64,000 bases of DNA from Aphelenchoides besseyi (taxonomy: Eukaryota > Nematoda > Chromadorea > Rhabditida > Aphelenchoididae). The notes beneath the pieces are model-generated. The model was not told the DNA's origin. It searched no databases and worked only from the letters and a program-made list of their open reading frames with translations. Below are positions 47,042 through 58,882 of this stretch, piece by piece (the stretch's first letter is position 1; each line of letters begins with the position of its first letter). The translations under genes and the position numbers were made by a program. The stretch covers positions 1,860,001 to 1,924,000 of the forward strand of contig JAMPIQ010000002.1 in NCBI GenBank assembly GCA_024699855.1, read 5' to 3'.

Positions 47042-47585
47042 TTGATTTGTATTTAGCTTTAGGTTCATTCTATAATGCTGATTTTATCTACGGGTTGTAT
47101 CAGAAGTTTGTTGCTTAGGTTGTTGTTGAAATGTTAAGAACCTACTTCTAATAAAAGTTTAATAAACCTTCTGGCCTTCTTCTTTGTTATTAAAACGATC
47201 AGATAAAGTCAATTAACTTTTACAGGTTACGTGAATGTACAAACGGTTTATATTGTTCTTCTCTAAACTGACAAATAGATCGATTTGTTAATATCCGCGA
47301 TGTTCAATTCAACGCCTCTTTCACGATCATTGTATTAGAACTCAATTGTCTAGTATTTAGAAGTGAAAGTAATTTAACCTATAAGTTGGTTATTAGACAT
47401 GTTTGCTACTTTTTGTAGGTAACTTCAAGTATTTCACGAAACTCTTGATTATTCAGTTATTAGTTAAGATCGACAATTTTCAACATATGGTCTTGTTATT
47501 ATGACCATTAAGCTCAGTTAAAATACCAAGAATTTTGATACTGCACATAAAATAAACGATTGATTACCATCGACCTCTTCTATCG

Positions 47586-48805
47586 CTATTTACTTTCGTC
47601 CAACAAACGTTGTGTCTCAGAGGTGTCGCTGCTCGTCAGTGTATGAGTTTTGGTATTGTATGGAAAGATCGAATATACAACCACAGCACCGATAACGAGT
47701 GTAGCGCCAAGAAGGAACAGAGGCTCGGGGATAATGCCGAAAAAGAAGATCGATACAACGGTGCTAACAATAATAGCAACTGATGTAGCGAATGCTTTCA
47801 GGATGTTGTCCGCGTATTTAACGACCACAGCAATTAGCAGACCGCCTAAAGACTGAAGCAGAGTGCCCAACCAAACAACCCAATCGAATCCGTGCATCCA
47901 ACCGTTCTGTTGGACTGTCGCGTAATCTTTGCTCTGAAGTCCAAGTTCAAAGCCCTTGTAAGCAGAAACTCACGACGATCATTACAAGAGCAATTGGAAT
48001 TGCAAAGGTCGCCAACTGAACGTTCCGAAGCCAAATCGAAACATCCGATTCTTTCAGAATCTTTTCAAAGTAAACACCAGCAAAACCGGACATCAGAGCA
48101 GCAGCAAGAACGGCAGCAAGTCCAATCAACGGTCGTTGATTAGTTGGAGCAAAATCGACCGTTCCCGGAATTGTCTTTGTAATTGATAAGTTTCGCGCCG
48201 AATCGAGTTGGACCATTTTGGCTACGTGTTTAGCTCCCTCATCAGCACTCTGAACAAGTTAGTGATATCAGCATGTCAATCACTTGCCAATTGAACAAGT
48301 GCAATGCCGACAGTCAAAAATTGCAAGTGCCATCCATTGCCAAAGGGATAGTCGACGATTGAGCAGCAGGACAGTGAAAATTGCGGTAGTTAGAATCTTC
48401 AACTGATAGGTGACCATGAACGTTCCCGCATCTAAGTGATCAATTGCAACGTACAACAGGAAGTTCTGAATAGTGTAGATGAGAGCTGGAACCCCCCGAC
48501 TTTCAACGTCTCCAACCACTTGACAAAGTACTGTCGTTTTAGTGATTGGACAGTCCTTGAACATATTCAATGCTATAGTGGCATTCAACTCACCACTTAA
48601 CAGAACCGGTTGTGATGGTGAGGAGAATCAGTGAGGTGATCAATTTGATCACTTCGTTGAATAAAACTGCCACTGTTTTGATAAACTGCGGTTGATTGCG
48701 TTGAGCTGCGTATCGAAGAACGAGAACTTGACTTGCATTCTGTATCACAAGAACAACGAGACTCAAATATCTCAGGTATTGATCACTGCGATTCATACTC
48801 CACAT
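47586..48805 (-). pseudogene. Mirror copy of the SLC35A gene, frame broken
   Basis: Inverted copy of 35911..37127. A six-C run at about 48492 (four in the left arm) and an extra A at about 48320 shift the frame. The GC donor is preserved. Likely an assembly artefact rather than a true pseudogene. Confidence 0.65.
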
Positions 48806-49638
48806 CTGCACCTATAAATTGTGCAATCAAACATGGGAGCAATCGACGATATAAAACAACGGCAGTTTGCGATAAGAACAAAGCGGAGATACGAACTGAA
48901 TGGAACAGAAAACCAAACAAGTTCACTTGGAACTTGTTTGTCTACGAGTAGGAAAAGGCGGGACTGAAATCACTACCGATGAACAGGAAGCCGAAGCTGA
49001 TTTCCATTTCAACAAAACCGTTCACTTAACCACCAATTGGTTATAATCAGATGTTAAGAGCAAAGGTTGTTTTTGCCTAATGCGGTTTTCAAAAAGATCT
49101 CAATTTGCTACCAATTAATCGAAAGCAGGCAAATTTGCTGACGATTAGAATCTCCATTTGCATAGACGAGATGATTACTCCAGAGCTTAATGAGAAGTAT
49201 TCTTTGAACAAGAATCAACGGAAACATCTTAACAAAGTTGTTGTGCAAGTGGCAATCGGAATGAATAACGATCAATAATCAAATTGAAGAGCTACATACA
49301 CAGTGATGTGTGTATCCACTTTCAACGTCTGCGCTTTTTTCTATGTCGTTTACTCATGTGATCGAACATCGTACAGAAAAGTCATCTGTAGAGTGATCGA
49401 ATAGGACCCCACGTAATTGATGCAAATCGGGACGTTCAATTTAGTCCGAATTTCTAGTCGATTGTCATGCTAATCTTCGCTTCCAACAGCGAAGTTGTCA
49501 TTTAACATAATCGTAGATTCACTGGTCAAAGCAGCTCGGGTTAACGTTCCACGAGTCGAGACTGTTGTCCTAAATAGAAGTATCTTGTGTGTCAATTGTT
49601 CAAACACACTGGTGATTTCTATCAAGTTGTCAAGGAGA

Positions 49639-50271
49639 ATGTCGGATCCCAACAACGATACCAAGGTTCTCCGTCGAAAAAGTTAGTTAAGAACAACCTA
49701 ATCGATGACTGTTCTCGTTTCAGATCGATCCTACACCTGTGGTCGCTGTCATCTTCACGGCCACTCAGTTCTGATCAAAGACCACCAACTGAACTGTCCC
49801 TACATTTCTTGCACGTGTCGACAATGTCAATGTCTGTTAGAGTATCGACTGTCAGTCAAGAAACGAAAACAAACCAAACTCGCGAGTGTTCATAAGCAGA
49901 TGACCGCCAAGTTCTCATCTCGAAATCCTCAATTTTCGTTCAGTCAGAAGAAGCCAACGAGAAAAACGGCAGCAATCAAATCAACTCTTCTGTTCAACCG
50001 TCAACTTCTGTTCCATTGCCTTCAACACAATTAACTCTTCCGGATGCTTTAAAGACGACAGATACCAGCTATCCATTTGGTTCTTCTTGGACCACAAATC
50101 TATCTCTTAGTTGTGGCCCCCAGATGTACTCAGACCTCTCTATTCTGAACTGTAGTCATGTTATGCTCTAGCTCTTCAATTAGTTCATTTCTCTGCTTCT
50201 TCTTTCTTCAGATCACGTGCTCTTGGCCCCGCGGACTGTTAGAGTTCACGGCTGAACGTTATGGTATTTAA
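49639..50271 (+). pseudogene. Mirror copy of DM paralogue B, frame broken
   Basis: Inverted copy of 34445..35077. The DM module is intact, but the Ser-rich middle has a base missing at about 49947, and further small indels follow near 50158, 50205 and 50229. Confidence 0.65.
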
Positions 50272-51191
50272 TGTCGATAATAAACAGGTGCAGTCACTTG
50301 TAAACTAAAATAAATGTTTTGGAAATGACGTGAAGGACAGTTTCTATCGTCACAGAAAAGTACAAAGAGACCGAGGGCTTAGACCCACTACTCGCCGCTT
50401 CGTTGAGTGAAATCGGCGGACTGTTTCAACGTAGAAACAAATTGCAAACTACAAACGAAATCAAACTGATCTCGAGCCATCTATTCGACTAGAACAAACC
50501 GGTTATTTCAAACTGTTTGTAGTCAGAACTTCCAGTAAACACTATTGTTTATGCTCTGACAACTGTTTGGATATTAGGTAACAAGTAAGTTCTTTCAACG
50601 TCAAAAGCCGCTGGGTAAAAGATGCAAGTAGATTTAGTGGAGATAGCACAACAACACTACTTTCAGCCATTAAGATGTCCCATAAACGTTTGAATATCGT
50701 GCTGAAACGACTTATCACAGAAGCTGTCTAGATATTCTTTACCTTTCTGAATGATCTTATATGCAGAGTTATTGGCGTCTTGCATGTACAAAACTTGTTG
50801 TATGAACAACCTTGAGCAGTTTATGTCTATGACGGGAGATTAAGATCACACTCCAACCGATGATGTCACTCGACACGCTACGACCACGTATCTTGTGACT
50901 GGTTTTTCACTCATTTGATTTCAGTCAACGAACTTCAGAAACTAACAATCCGGTGTTCTTTTCAACTTCTTAAGATTTCAGTCGCCGTTCCATTCGCCCG
51001 TTTTATTCACGCAATTGACCTCCGAGAAATGTCGGCGTCTTGAGTTCACAGACGTTTTTCTTAATCGTTTCGCCTTTTTGCTGCGTGTCAAATCAGGGAG
51101 TAAATTGGCGCTTTTGCTGAAGATTGGTTTGCACACAACCCCGATTTTGTTTTCTTTTCAACTTCGAAACCAATTGTCACGTGAAGTTGGA

Positions 51192-51977
51192 ATGAAAGTT
51201 GGAAAGAGCCAAGTAGTTCAAAAAAAGGTAAGGGCCGACAGTGCAGTTGTTTACTTTTATTTCTATTAATGGCGCCAATCCGTACCAATTGTTCTCGTTG
51301 TCGAAATTCACGGCGTAACACATTCCAGTCAGAGATCATTCGTCGAGTCTTGTCCCTACTTGGAGTTGCGAGTGTTCGAAATGCAAGAACCTTCTTGATA
51401 TCGTCCAATCTCCACCAACAAAGTTGCCCGACAGCGACAATTCGTAACGACGCCTTTAAATGGATCGTTAAATTCTTATCCATTACAAGCTAGCGGCTCC
51501 AACTCAACGAATGGCGAAGAACCAGAAATCATTTCTGCGCTTCGTCCGTTGTCAACTTCATCTCAAAGCTCATCGTCGCCGAGTTTCACTCTACTTGACA
51601 TCAACACCGCTCAACCTCCGATGCGCCCCATGACACAACCTCTTTCTGCTTCAATACAGAAGCCGGAACCATTGATTTCTCAGCCATCACCTTCTTCAGT
51701 TCAATTTCCTCCTCAACGTTTCGACTCGTGTCAAATGAACCAAAAACAAATCCAACTAGCGATGTGTCTTTATCCACTAGTTTTCAACTTCTATCCGATT
51801 CCAACACTTCACACCCTGTACTGACACTGTCCAGTCGCGGGAATATGAAGCCAACAGCATCATGAACTGTCAGGAATGTCGAGAACACGCTCTACTGTTA
51901 GTCCAGTCAATTCCAACGCCGACACCAACCGGAGTCACTGATTATAGTCGTTTGGCCGAAGGTCTTCTGGAGTTTGT
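51192..51977 (+). pseudogene. Mirror copy of DM paralogue A, broken and cut by the gap
   Basis: Inverted copy of part of 32729..33534. Many indels in and around the DM exon. The 3' end runs into the N gap a few codons before the expected stop. Confidence 0.65.
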
Positions 51978-52077
51978 NNNNNNNNNNNNNNNNNNNNNNN
52001 NNNNNNNNNNNNNNNNNNNNNNNNNNNNNNNNNNNNNNNNNNNNNNNNNNNNNNNNNNNNNNNNNNNNNNNNNNNNN
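51978..52077. other. Assembly gap (100 N)
   Basis: Exactly 100 N, the usual placeholder for a gap of unknown size between contigs. Confidence 0.99.
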
Positions 52078-52363
52078 TGCATCAACCAATCGTTTACAAA
52101 GCGTCGGAGAAGTCGAGCAGAGTTAAGATGTCTCGTCGTGAGTGATGAAAGAAACGATAAGAAAGAAGGTATCCGGTACGTAAATGAACAAATTTTGTCG
52201 TTTTTGTGCTCATGCAATCAGAAAACAACAGTTGGTATTTTGAGGGATTAAACTGCTTACTTTGACACGTTTTCGTAGTTCCAAGCATGTGCTGCAAACT
52301 CGACCTGTTTCGCACTTTCATTCCAACATCGAGTCTTCAAACAAGTCGATCGATAATCAGAAG

Positions 52364-52979
52364 TCAAAAACGAACTTTCAATGGGAATTTCTGTAAATTC
52401 GGGAACATCGCAAATAGTTCGACATGATATTCTTCAGCACAAGCTTCTTGGAAACAGGGCAGCTCGTTGGAGTTGCTTGGCAATTCCGTACAAGGATGCA
52501 ATACGAAAGATCTAAAGATAACTAATCATTTAAGCTTGTTGTCGACAATAACTGACCATGTTGCCAACACCTTCACGCAAACTTTGCCGTGAGCATTCTC
52601 CGTGTTCTTTTCTGCGAGACGATGCACAAACGTCAACAAATTGAGGCCAATATACAACGTTTGTGCATCTTCTCGTACAAGCATCGTTTGCCAGAAAGAA
52701 TCGAGCGAATGCTCACAACCTACCACCACAACCTTCGCCGCTGGTGTCTGAGGAAACGAACTTGTCGAAGTAAGTCCAGTCGGCTAAAACCGTTGTTCTA
52801 TCCGTCGACTGTTGTGTATCGTAGAAAGTTGAACGAGAAGTCATTTTGTTGATATGCTGCAGAAACAATCCATTAGATAGCAAAGACTTTCTACTCACCG
52901 TCTCTCGAAAGTAAACAAAAAGGATCGATGGTACGAGAATTCCGAAGATCAATATCATACAAGCGTAGGTTCCGGGCAT
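52364..52979 (-). CDS. Unrecognised small anchored/secreted protein, frameshifted
   Basis: Starts MPGTYACMILIFGILVPSI (signal anchor), then exons with VLADWTYFDKFVSSDTSGEG, CEHSLDSFWQTMLVRED, LLTFVHRLAEKNTENAHG and FVLHPCTELPSN...CFQEACAEEYHV. The reading frame shifts once at about 52733 inside a GGTTGTGGTGG run. Cys-rich, with splice-like sites. Similar in general design to the glycosyltransferases nearby, but I could not place it in a family. Confidence 0.4.
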
Positions 52980-53754
52980 TGAACGGAAGTTTGAAGACGA
53001 TCTGAAATCAAAGAGTACACTTGTAAAACATATTATAATTAGAGTTGAATAAAGAGAAATGTTAACGGTTTTGACTGAGAAAATAAAGCGCCACAGCGGA
53101 TAAATCGCTGTGACCAATCAACGAAACACCAAAAGTGGGAAAAGGGACACAATTAAACGACAAAACAACGGACAAGAGCTTTTTGGATCGATGTGGATCG
53201 ACAGAGAGTTCAAAAAAGAGAATGCGGAACAAAGTTGAACATTCGATTGTTACGCTGTTTAATGTATGCGACGTTTGTGCTCTCCGAACGCGTGAACAAG
53301 ATTCCTTGTCTGTGGCTTCAAGTTGTCTGACATTGACAGTTGTAGGTTGGTCGCAAATGCCCACATAATGAATGCAAATCGAGATGTTCACTTGATTATG
53401 TTCATCCTCTCAAATAACACATGAAAGAAGGCGTCATAAGCTTGTCAGTTAGTTTTGATGCCTGAAATTTAAAAGCCTTTAGACTTTGACTTCAACGAAT
53501 TCGTTTGTGATTGCTGTTGGATGATTACTACATTAGTTGTAGGGAGAACTGTTTATTTCTTTCTTGAAGGTTCTTAATCTTATTCATTAGTTCTTTGGTA
53601 GAACATAATCGTCATCTTACGTGTAATAGTACACCATCAGACTGTTTAAGTGTGTTCTTGTGGTCGTTGAAAACCAAATCACGATTCTATTCAAATAGAC
53701 GACCTATATTGCTGTTTCTAATCGTAACTCATTTCAGCCACCTATTAGTTCGCA
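52980..53754. other. Intergenic, one dispersed repeat
   Basis: Upstream region of the core-1 transferase-like gene. Apart from the dispersed octamer repeat, nothing recognised. Confidence 0.4.
53362..53411 (+). repeat. Dispersed octamer-containing repeat, copy 3
   Basis: AATGAATGCAAATCGAGATG followed by TTGATTATGTTCATCCTC; the middle part is deleted relative to copy 2. About 345 bp before the next start codon, same strand. Confidence 0.6.
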
Positions 53755-54994
53755 ATGAGACCTAAACAACCGCTCTTATTTTTCATTCTTGGTGCCTCCA
53801 TGTGCTTGTTCGTCTTCTTGAATTTGCCATTCTTCTTTGATTTGGACACAATTGTGAATTCGCTTAGGTACTTTGAAGCTTATAAGTACCAGGATGTGGA
53901 TTATGGCGAGACGTATTCCAAACAGGAACACGGTAAAGATCGTTTGTAGAAGATTGCTTCTACGTGAATATAACGAGAACAACAACTTTATTTCAGAAGA
54001 AAGTTTTGTGGCCAGAGAACTGAAACAGAATGTTAGAATCTTATGTTGGATTATGAGTGGTCCTGGCAATACAAAGAAGGCTATGGTAAGTAAAGTTGAT
54101 TGACCATGAGCACCACTTGTAGGCCGTGAATGCGACCTGGGCACCGAAATGCAAAAAAACAAATACTTCTTTGTGACTGCAGACAACGGATTGCCATCGG
54201 TGGATTTAAATGTCAGTGCCGGGCGTGATCATCTGTGGGAAAAGACACAACGAGCTTTCAAATATCTTTATGAAGTTTGTTTACGAATATTGATCTATTA
54301 AAATGATTGTTTAGGCAGAACTCAACAACTACGATTGGTTTCTGAAGGCTGACGATGACACGTTTGTTATCATGGAGAATCTTCGCTTCATGCTCTTGGC
54401 CTATTCACCAGATGACCCGATTTACTTCGGTTGTAAATTGAAACCACAAGTTAGACACGGTTAGTTTACGCTGAAGATTAACATTACTATGATATTGAAG
54501 GATACATGAGTGGTGGCGCTGGCTATGTTCTCTCAGCAGAGAAGCACTAAAACGATTCGTTGAAGATGCGCTTAACAACACAGAACAATGTCGTCCAAAT
54601 TTGGCTAAAGACGAAGATGTGTATGTCGGCAAATGCTTGGAATCAGTGCATGTCGTTGCTGGCGACTCACGGGATATTCATGGGAATCATCGAATGTTAC
54701 CGCTCTCGAACCGGCTTTGCATTTTGATTTGGACGAAACCAAGAAAAGTGATCATCTCAAATGGTTTCACTCCAATATCTTCTATCCCTACGATCGGGTA
54801 CAAAAGATTTTCGATATCAAATTCTAGTCGTGTTTTAGTTCAAAGCACCGTTGAGTGAGTACGTGATTTCTTTTCACTACATTGGAAATGGTCAGATGTT
54901 GGCCTTGTACAATCAGTTCTACAATATGAGGGTATTCGGAATCTCTGACGGTCTGAAGCGCTTAGCGAAACCGGAAGATGGAGAAAAAAAATGA
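53755..54994 (+). CDS. Core-1 beta-1,3-galactosyltransferase-like protein (GT31, C1GALT1 type), with frameshifts
   Basis: Signal anchor ([20 protein letters not shown]), then [55 protein letters not shown] (metal-binding DDD), [27 protein letters not shown], and a final [16 protein letters not shown]. This order is that of T-synthase, which adds galactose to GalNAc-Ser/Thr in the Golgi. Three frame breaks: a seven-A run at about 54151 where eight would restore the frame, at about 54531 just after YVLS, and a two-base excess in CTCT at about 54702. All are short-repeat indels in post-gap sequence, so error is more likely than a true pseudogene. Confidence 0.75.
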
Positions 54995-55380
54995 TTGACG
55001 CTTTGCGTTTATTGTCACAAAATACTTCACGTTCATTCGATGATATGATCGATGAACGTGTTCGAACTCAACTTGCCGGTAGAAGCGGTTAAAAGCGCGG
55101 TTTTGCATAATAAGGCTCAGCGTCGAAGTAAGTTTTCGTAGGTGAACCAAGCAACAGACAACACTGCATTTATTTGAATGAGCTTCTTGTTAAAAATAAA
55201 AAAATCTTTTCATAAACGCTTTTGAAGCTATTTCCTACAATGCAGCTTTTACACCCGATATATGTTTGATAGTTAACACAATCTTATTGGTTGTAGAGAA
55301 GTCATTCGTTAGCTAACAATCACTTCGACTGTTATGGCCACTGACCTAATCTCTTGCTTTACATGTAAAACCTATTTATG
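54995..55380. other. Intergenic, nothing recognised
   Basis: AT-rich sequence between the core-1 transferase-like gene and locus copy B. Confidence 0.4.
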
Positions 55381-56770
55381 TTAAGGACATTGAAGTTTTA
55401 AACAACGCTGAAGTCCATTTTTGCGTCTGATTTCAAGTAATAAAGAGCTTGGATTCATCGACGCTCCAGGATTTTGTTCGTCTTCTTCGATGACTGTTGA
55501 GTTCAATTCGATCCATGGATTGGTGTAATTGAGTTTAACAGCACTACGATATTCACCCAACATAAATGCCAAAGAATACAGATTCTAGAAGGTCCAAACA
55601 ACGAATTCAATTGCAGAAAACTTTACTACCTGACTTGGGATTCAGACGCTCATAGCCGTTAATATCGTTATCAATGTGTTCTTTGTTAAACCAGACTATT
55701 GCAAGCCAGGATAAAGTGAACAGTCGAACTTCTTTTTCCCAACGTTACGTTTCCTTCAGCATCAAGTCCATGGAAACAAAACTGAAACAACATCTTATTT
55801 GACAAACTTCAACTCACATTCTCTCCGTTACATTGTCAATCCTCAGTTATCTGTCTTAACATCACATTTAGGTGGTTATTGCCGTTATATTCTAACATCA
55901 GCGTCTCGGCAATCAACAAAAACGAACAGAAGATGCCGGATTTAACATCAAAGAGGGTTTCCTGTCGATCATCCTCAAGAACTAGCAGTCGAGTGGACCT
56001 TGTCAACCGAAAGTCATAAACAGCAAGTGTTTGAAATTAAGCACGTTCAGATTCTTAGCTTCAAAAACAGTCAACAATTGTTGTTTGAAAGCGTAGTAGG
56101 TACTCAAAGAGCTGTCGAGTGAATGCAACGTTTGAACAAACAATTTTTAGCTTACTGTTGAATAAGCCGATTAGTCAAAATAGCTTCTATCGATGGTGTT
56201 TTGCCGGTTGTCAACATTACACTAAAAACAACAAATTTTAGTCTTCATACGATGGACGGAGTTCCGGACTTGTAAACAACCTCAGTGATTTTATTTGAAC
56301 AAGCAACATCCACGAGTGAAATTTTGAGATTAGAGATCATCAATTAAACTCTTGTCTTGTGATACTGCTTATCGAGCACCTATAAAGTTGTCGGCTACAT
56401 CCAATCCACTTTCTACGTTGGCTAGACACCTGTCTAATTGCTCTCCAAAACTTACTTGTTGTGGAATGCTCCGACCGTGTGGAAATATACGAAGCGATTT
56501 ATTGGGGATCTCGGGATTACAACGGACAATGAAAACAACAGGAAAGGAGAGGGACAAACAGCAACAACTAAACGCGACTTGAGCCGCAGACGACTCACTG
56601 AATGCAAGTTCTGATTTCGCCCTGTAAAATGGAGTGTGAACGAATTGATTAACCACGTTGATTGAATTGCTTTCGATCAATGAACACTTCATAGCTCAAC
56701 AGTCAGATTAACAATTAACTTTACAGCAAAATGGGTGACTAATGGAAATGGATTGTAGAAATTTTCCTAA
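55381..56770 (-). CDS. Copy B of an unrecognised locus (uninterrupted)
   Basis: Minus-strand exon-like blocks in order: CNPEIPNKSLRIFPHG, LDVADNFIGAR, LKISLVDVACSNKI, TTGKTPSIEAILTNRLIQ, YYAFKQQLLTVFEAKNLN, DDRQETLFDVKSGIFCSF, FCFHGLDAEGNVTLG, HIDNDINGYERLNPKS and LAFMLGEYRSAVKLNY, with plausible short introns between. The part from 55770 to 56770 is shared with copy A (18560..21427). I recognise no domain, and I cannot give a single verified gene model. It may itself be decaying. Confidence 0.45.
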
Positions 56771-57013
56771 TGATAACGAACTTAGTTGAAGCAGAGAGCA
56801 TCTTCATTACACAGTTTGCGTTCTTCTTGAATTCTCACCTGTTCAGTTCCCAATGACCTGAAGAAAGAGTTCTGAATTAGCACGATTGTCTTCATTTTTG
56901 TAATATGTTTCCTTGTTTGGTAACCAGTTAAGCTGAATGAGCATTTCTGTTTATACAACTTGAAATAGTTTTGAGTCAAACTACTTCCCGACTTATTCAC
57001 ACGTTGCATACAA

Positions 57014-57056
57014 AGATCAACATAATCGACTGGAACGCTTCGATTTGCATTCAACA
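57014..57056 (-). repeat. Dispersed octamer-containing repeat, copy 4
   Basis: Minus strand reads TTGAATGCAAATCGAAGCGT then CCAGTCGATTATGTTGATC. About 300 bp upstream of copy B on the same strand. Confidence 0.6.
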
Positions 57057-57327
57057 CGTGGTTGTGGTGCTCTGACTTACTATTGTCGTCGTTAAACCCA
57101 ACCGATATATAGCTCTTCGATGACTGTTTGAAAAATCGGTTAACATTTACAAAAAAGTGCGATGACACGTATGAGCATTTCTACATTGCCTTAGAAACTC
57201 GAAGTGCTTTATTGGAAGATGGACTATTAGGTTTACCTTCACATGCCTTTGTGTGGAACTTATACACACCCGTTTTTCTGTTAAAGGTGTATTCGATTAG
57301 ATTTTAGTTATAGTTTTTAGCTCAGAA

Positions 57328-58428
57328 TGTTTGTCCATGGCCGGTTCTTACTTGGAATCACTGCTCTAGTTTCTTTTATTCTATTTATCAGTTGGCGGTT
57401 TACAAGCAGTCCATCTGATGATCAATTGTTGAGTAATTGGTATCCGGTTAGTTAGTTTGTAATCGATGATATTGCATGGCCATTCAGAAAAATGTGAAGC
57501 ATAAGATGTGTCGTCGTAACACAAGCTATTTGATCGAGCAAATGCAAAACACACAACGTCAACTCAGTTCACATATTCAGGAACATTTCACATCATTGGA
57601 CAAACGTTTCAAAGTCATGAATCCACTATTTGACGTAATCGCTCCTCAAAATCATCAAAACTAATTACTGGCTTTTTCAGACAGCTATGGCCGGCTTTCG
57701 TTACATCTTGCAACCATTTGAACTCATGAATAAGGACGAAGCAAAGTATTTCTTGGAGTTCTCGGATCCTCAGGCATCTTGCAACTACATAACCCTCGGC
57801 GTCGGTCATGATTGGGAAGCTGAGAAGAAGATGCAGAAAAAGTATCCGCAGTGTCAATTTTTGGGCGTTGATCCAATTAAAGAAAATCGAAAGCTCGTAG
57901 AAGCAGAACCGAACTCGCGGTTTGTGCTTGCGGCTCTTTCCGACACTGTTGGAAATAAGTCGGCGTTAGTCTATGGTAACCTTCAGATGAAGATTGGTTG
58001 TTAATTTGAAGTTTAGACAAAGACTACGAAAACAGAAATTTCAACCATAGAGCATTTATAGAGTTTTTGGCGACAGAAAACAAAGGCGAACTAGTCGATT
58101 TTATGACTATGGACATTGAGGGGCCCGAGTTCTTGTTGTTGAAAGAAATGCATCGTACGTTAATTCGTAACCAAAGTCCTTAACTAGTCTTGCAGACAAA
58201 CGACCCGAATTGCCAATCATTTGCCAACTGAATGCAGAGGTTCACTACAATCATCACATGGTCAGATTCCCATGGGAACAAATTTCCAATACGTTCAAAT
58301 TGTTCTTTGAAGAATCACGTTATGTTCTTCTGAAAACAAACGAACGTTTCGAAGAAGATCGAATATTTTCTCGTATGTTCTTCGTCAACGTCGTTGATGA
58401 AGAATGTATCCGGAAGTTTCTTGGCTAA
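57328..58428 (+). CDS. FkbM/Methyltransf_21-type methyltransferase, type II membrane protein
   Basis: Begins MFVHGRFLLGITALVSFILF (signal anchor). Introns after SNWYP, after NPLFD, after SALVY and after EMH all join in phase to a stop at 58426. The catalytic part shows YITLGVGHDWEAEKKM and CQFLGVDPIKENRKLV (SAM-binding core), FVLAALSD, VDFMTMDIEGPEFLLLKEM (motif shared with FkbM) and PIICQLNAEVH. Worms carry many such proteins; substrates are mostly unknown and sugar O-methylation is only a family-level guess. Its paralogue at 4832..5633 keeps the C-terminal half best. Confidence 0.82.
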
Positions 58429-58882
58429 TGCAAAATAAGATCGATGTCAATAAAACCTTTTAATTGCTTTTGATTGCTGAATACATTGTCTTACATAGTC
58501 GATGGAAGTCGACCTACACAGTTTGACCTTTGGCAGACTGATCATTAAATTTGTAGACTCTCAAGCTACTTATCGTCTGTTTTCAAACTGTTGGTTAGGC
58601 TTTCATTTGCCGCAAGACATTTTCAAGATGCCTCTCAAACAACTTACATCCAGAAAAGCTATGGCCCATCTCGAAAGACTGCTCTACTATTTAATCCAAC
58701 AAGTTTCCTTTTTTCGTAACGGACAAAGTATTTGACTAATTTATGCAAAAAGCACAAGTATCCGTGGAGCTTTATTATACGTGACATTAAATGAAGGCGG
58801 AACAATAGTAACGATGTTGACCATAAAAAGAAACTGCATTTGTCAGCTATGTTATCTTGGACCTGTCACTTAAATAAATCAA
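58429..58882. other. Intergenic, nothing recognised
   Basis: One 77-codon open frame (58502..58735, plus) has no domain or splice context. Probably non-coding. Confidence 0.35.

Larger units (their letters stand above)
42363..51977 (-). repeat. Right arm of the giant palindrome
   Basis: Inverted copy of 32751..42351. It carries extra bases in homopolymer runs that break frames intact in the left arm. Errors become frequent beyond about 49.9 kb, and the arm ends exactly at the N gap. Confidence 0.95.

Noticed and set aside
42363..51977. Extra paralogues of DM, SLC35A and OAC genes on the right arm
   Set aside because: They are inverted copies of the left-arm genes with run-length indels and end at a gap. 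I list them as mirror copies, not as independent genes.
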